DNA from: Tupaia tana
Lineage: Eukaryota > Chordata > Mammalia > Scandentia > Tupaiidae
DNA: 64,000 bases
Assembly (NCBI GenBank): GCA_026018925.1
Contig: JAKSZU010000273.1
Coordinates: 124,001 to 188,000, forward strand
Reading direction: 5' to 3'
Positions 60,749 to 64,000 of the stretch are shown piece after piece. The translations under genes were made by a program, and so were the position numbers. The notes under the pieces were generated by a model, which saw only the letters and a program-made list of their open reading frames with translations, had not been told where the DNA came from and made no database searches. The first letter of the stretch is position 1. Each line of letters opens with the position of its first letter.

Positions 60749-62315
60749 GAGCCCCTCTGGCCTTCTATCCCTGTCTCTGTGTCTCTGATGTCTCTGTCTT
60801 TCTCTGCTCCTGTCTCCTCATTTTTTTTTGTAATTTTTCCTTTTTACGATTTTTTTAAAGGTAGAATTTCTCTCTGGCTCTCAGCTCCATCTTTTGTTTT
60901 GTTAATAAGCCCTTCTGCTCCTTTCTCCCAGGCAGGAGAGTAGAGCCATTCTCTGAGAAGATTCCACATGGATACTGGGAACTACATATTTCAGGGCACA
61001 GGCGAAATGAAGATTTTTCTACTCATAATTCAGCCTCCAGCAAGCAAAGCTAGTGTAGTAGGGAGCCCCTCTGGCCTTCTATCCCTGTCTCTGTGTCTCT
61101 GAGGTCTCTGTCTCTCTCTGCTCCTGTCTCCTCATATTTTTTTGGTAATTTTTCCTATTTACGATTTTATTAAAGGTAGAATTTCTCTCTGGCTCTCAGC
61201 TCCATCTTTTGTTTTGTTAATAAGCCCTTCTGCTCTTTTCTCCCAGGCAGGAGAGTTGAGCCATTCTCTGAGAAGACTCCACATGGATACTGGGATCTAG
61301 ATATTTCAGGGCACAGGCGAAATGAAGATTTTCTACTCATAATTCAGCCTCCAGCAAGCAAAGCTATTGTGGTATGGAGCCCCTCTGGCCTTCTATCCCT
61401 GTCTCTGTGTCTCTGAGGTCTCTGTCTCTCTCTGCTCCTGTCTCCTCATTATTTTGGTAATTTTTCCTTTTTACGATTTTTTTAAAGGTAGAATTTCTCT
61501 CTGGCTCTCAGCTCCATCTTTTGTTTTGTTAATAAGCCCTTCTGCTCCTTTCTCCCATGTAGGAGAGTTGAGGCATTCTCTGAGAAGATTCCACATGGAT
61601 ACTGGGAAATAGATATTTCAGGGCACAGGCGAAATGAAGATTTTCTACTCATAATTCAGCCTCCAGCAAGCAAAGCTAGTGTGGTAGGGAGCCCCTCTGG
61701 CCTTCTATCCCTGTCTCTGTGTCTCTGAGGTCTTTGTCTCTCTCTGCTCCTGTCTCCTCATTTTTTTTGGTAATTTTTCTTTTTACGATTTTTTTAAAGG
61801 CAGAATTTCTCTCTGGCTCTCAGCTCCATCTTTTGTTTTGTTAATAAGCCCTTCTGCTCCTTTCTCCCATGCAGGAGAGTTGAGCCATTCTATGAGTAGA
61901 TTCCACATGGATACTGGGAACTAGCTATTTCAGGGCACAGGCGAAATGAAGATTTTCTACTCATAATTCAGCCTCCAGCGAGCAAAGCTAGTGTGGTAGG
62001 GAGCCCCTCTGGCCTTCTATCCCTGTCTCTGTGTCTCTGAGGTCTTTGCCTCTCTCTGCTCCTGTCTCCTCATAATTTTTTTGGTAATTTTTACTTTTTA
62101 CGATTTTTTGAAAGGTAGAATTTCTCTCTGGCACTCAGCTCCATCTTTTGTTTTGTTAATAAGCCCTTCTGCTCCTTTCTCCCAGGCAGGAGAGTTGAGC
62201 CGTCCTCTGAGAAGATTCCACATGGATACTGGGAACTAGATATTTCAGGGCACAGGCGAAATGAAGATTTTCTACTCATAATTCAGCCTCCAGCAAGCAA
62301 CGCTAGTGTGGTAGG
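60749..62315 (+). repeat. Five-monomer unit (1,567 bp) with preceding partial copy
   Basis: The 'cataattttttt'/'ttttacttttt'/'tttgaaagg'/'gccgtcctct' monomer occurs at 56990, 60434 and 62001, and the last two are 1,567 bp apart. Both end in 'gcaacgctagtg', while the first ends in 'gcaaactagagtgg'. The monomers at 61063-62000 also match 56054-56989 at an offset of 5,009 bp. Sequence 60222-60748 repeats as 61789-62315. Confidence 0.75.
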
Positions 62316-62939
62316 GAGCCCCTCTGGCCTTCTATCCCTGTCTCTGTGTCTCTGATATCTCTGTCTCTCACTGCTCCTGTCTACTCATTTTTTTTTGGTA
62401 ATTTTTCCTTTTTACGATTTTTTTAAAGGTAGAATTTCTCTCTGGCTCTCAGCTCCATCTCTTGTTTAGTTAATAGGCCCTTCTGCTCCTTTCTCCCATG
62501 CAGGAGAGTTGAGCCATTCTCTGAGAAGATTCCACATGGATACTGGGAACTAGATATTTCAGGGCACAGGCGAAATGAAGATTTTCTACTCATAATTCAG
62601 CCTCCAGCAAGCAAACTAGAGTGGTAGGGAGCCCCTCTGGCCTTCTATCCCTGTCTCTGTGTCTCTGAGGTCTCTGTCTCTCTCTGCTCCTGTCTCCACA
62701 TTTTTTGGTAATTTTTCCTTTTTACGATTTTTTTGAAGGTAGAATTTCTCTCTGGCTCTCAGCTCCATCTTTTGTTTTGTTAATAAGCCCTTCTGCTCCT
62801 TTCTCCCAGGCAGCAGAGTTGAGCCATTCTCTGAGAAGATTCCACATGGACACTGGGAACTAGATATTTCAGGGCACAGGCGAAATGAAGATTTTCTACT
62901 CGTAATTCAGCCTCCAGCAAGCAAAGCTAGTGTGGTAGG
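62316..62939 (+). repeat. Two linking monomers at the right end
   Basis: The first has a 'ctgatatc'/'ctactcat' 5' part and class B middle, and ends 'gcaaactagagtgg', a combination seen nowhere else. It is a probable hybrid. The second is the 'ctccacattttttgg'/'gcagcag'/'ctcgtaattc' type also seen at 57304-57615, with 'ttttgaagg' replacing 'tttaaagg'. Confidence 0.65.
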
Positions 62940-64000
62940 GAGCCCCTCTGGCCTTCTATCCCTGTCTTTCTGTCTCTGAGGTCTCTGTCTCTCTCTGCTC
63001 CTGTCTCCTCATTTTTTTTTGGTAATTTACCCTTTTTACGATTTTTTTAAAGGTAGAATTTCTCTCTTGCTCTCACCTCCATCTCTTGTTTAGTTAATAG
63101 GCCCTTCTGCTCCTTTCTCCCATGCAGGAGAGTTGAGCCATTCTCTGAGAAGTTTCCACATGGATACTGGGAACTAGATATTTCAGGTCACAGGCGAAAT
63201 GAAGATTTTCTACTCATAATTCAGCCTCCAGCAAGCAAAGCTAGTGTGGTAGGGAGCCCCTCTGGCCTTCTATCCCTGTCTCTGTGTCTCTGAGGTCTCT
63301 GTCTCTCTCTGCTCCTGTCTCCCCTTTTTTTTTTGGTAATTTTTCCTTTTTACGATTTTTTTAAATGTAGAATTTCTCTCTGACTCTCAGCTCCATCTTT
63401 TGTTTTGTTAATAAGGCCTTCTGCTCCTTTCTCCCAGGCAGGAGAGTAGAGCCATTCTCTGAGAAGGTTCCACATGGATACTGGGAACTACATATTTCAG
63501 GGCACAGGCGAAATGAAGATTTTCTACTCATAATTCAGCCTCCAGGAAGCAAAGCTAGTGTGGTAGGGAGCCCCTCTGGCCTTCTATCCCTGTCTCTGTG
63601 TCTCTGATATCTCTGTCTCTCACTGCTCCTGTCTACTCCTTTTTTTTTGGTAATTTTTCCTTTTTACGATTTTTTTAAAGGTAGAATTTCTCTCTGGCTC
63701 TCAGCTCCATCTCTTGTTTAGTTAATAGGCCCTCCTGCTCCTTTCTCCCATGCAGGAGAGTTGAGCCATTCTCTGAGAAGATTCCACATGGATACTGGGA
63801 ACTACATATTTCAGGGCACAGGCGAAATGAAGATTTTCTACTCATAATTCAGCCTCCAACAAGCAAAGCTAGTGTGGTAGGGAGCCCCTCTGGCCTTCTA
63901 TCCCTGTCTCTGTGTCTCTGAGGTCTCTGTCTCTCTCTGCTACTGTCTCCTCATTTTTTTTGGTAATTTTTCATTTTTGCGATTTTTTTAAAGGTAGAAT
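62940..64000 (+). repeat. Third partial copy of the 13-monomer HOR
   Basis: The order 'ctttctgtctctg'/'tctcttgctctcacctcc', 'ctcccctttt'/'aaggcctt'/'agaaggttcc', 'ctactcctttt'/'ccaacaagc' and 'tgctactg'/'ttttgcgat' repeats 58865-59925. The offset is about 4,075 bp. The last monomer, starting 63882, is cut by the window end, so this copy probably continues. Confidence 0.75.

Larger units (their letters stand above)
1..64000 (+). repeat. 313 bp tandem satellite array, about 206 monomers
   Basis: The motif 'gagcccctctgg' recurs at 280, 594, 906, 1218, 1528, 1842, 2155, 2467, 2780 and so on to 63882, with spacings of 310-315 bp. The exceptions are three 222 bp units. All copies lie in the same orientation and I see no unrelated sequence, inversion or inserted element. 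Counting all units gives about 206, the first and last partial. A hand-counted consensus is about 44% GC, with T 36% and C 25% on the + strand, and has two CpGs (in 'tacgat' and 'ggcgaaat'). I do not recognise the family, and monomer length alone does not identify it. CpG depletion suggests a vertebrate. Recurrent ORFs of 60-107 codons are by-products, because 313 is not a multiple of 3 and every frame closes within about one monomer. Confidence 0.97.

Noticed and set aside
1-64000. CRISPR array
   Set aside because: The repeat is 313 bp with no short direct repeat and unique spacer structure, and no cas-like genes are present.
1-64000. Tandem LTRs or another retroelement-derived array
   Set aside because: I saw no consistent TG...CA ends, primer-binding site, polyadenylation signal AATAAA or internal element sequence. 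A distant transposon origin of the monomer cannot be excluded, but nothing here supports it.
1-64000. Simple CT microsatellite
   Set aside because: The CT-rich part is only about 65 of 313 bp, is interrupted by fixed G residues, and is embedded in a complex monomer that repeats as a whole.

Overview
The window is one uninterrupted tandem satellite array. About 206 head-to-tail copies of a ~313 bp monomer (commonly 310-315 bp) fill all 64,000 bases, and both edges cut through a monomer, so the array continues on both sides. I find no protein-coding gene, RNA gene, transposon insertion, CRISPR array or inverted segment. The short ORFs (up to 107 codons) recur with the satellite phase, and I treat them as by-products. 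I do not recognise the satellite family and cannot name the species. A hand-counted consensus is about 44% GC, 61% pyrimidine on the + strand, and has only two CpGs per 313 bp where base composition predicts about 15. That suggests a methylated vertebrate genome, plausibly mammalian. A centromeric, pericentromeric or heterochromatic sex-chromosome location is inference only.

Each monomer, phased here from the G of 'gagcccctctgg', holds in order: a CT-rich pyrimidine tract (about positions 11-75), a cluster of four T-tracts (about 73-107), a GT...AG stretch of 75 bp resembling a mini-intron (113-187), and a mixed-sequence half (188-313). Two main sequence classes alternate: class A ('ttttgttttgttaataag', then 'cccaggcag') and class B ('tcttgtttagttaatagg', then 'cccatgcag'). 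Many finer subtypes act as position-specific tags.

These tags show a nested higher-order repeat (HOR) structure whose period changes along the window. On the left (1-28.7 kb), a long unit of 41 monomers (~12.84 kb) is followed by an altered second copy of 48 monomers, with an internal 10-monomer unit (~3.13 kb) locally re-amplified. In the centre (29.3-45.4 kb) there are two nearly identical 26-monomer units of ~8.045 kb, each with one 222 bp monomer that has lost 91 bp. Next come two copies of a 16-monomer unit (~5.01 kb, 42.5-52.5 kb) that overlaps the end of the second 8 kb unit. The right end (54-64 kb) has a 13-monomer unit (~4.07 kb) and a 5-monomer unit (~1.57 kb). Hybrid monomers at several block joins look like scars of unequal exchange.

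There are no genes to work together here. The window records the evolution of a young, actively rearranging satellite array: successive local amplifications, each using part of the previous unit as its template.
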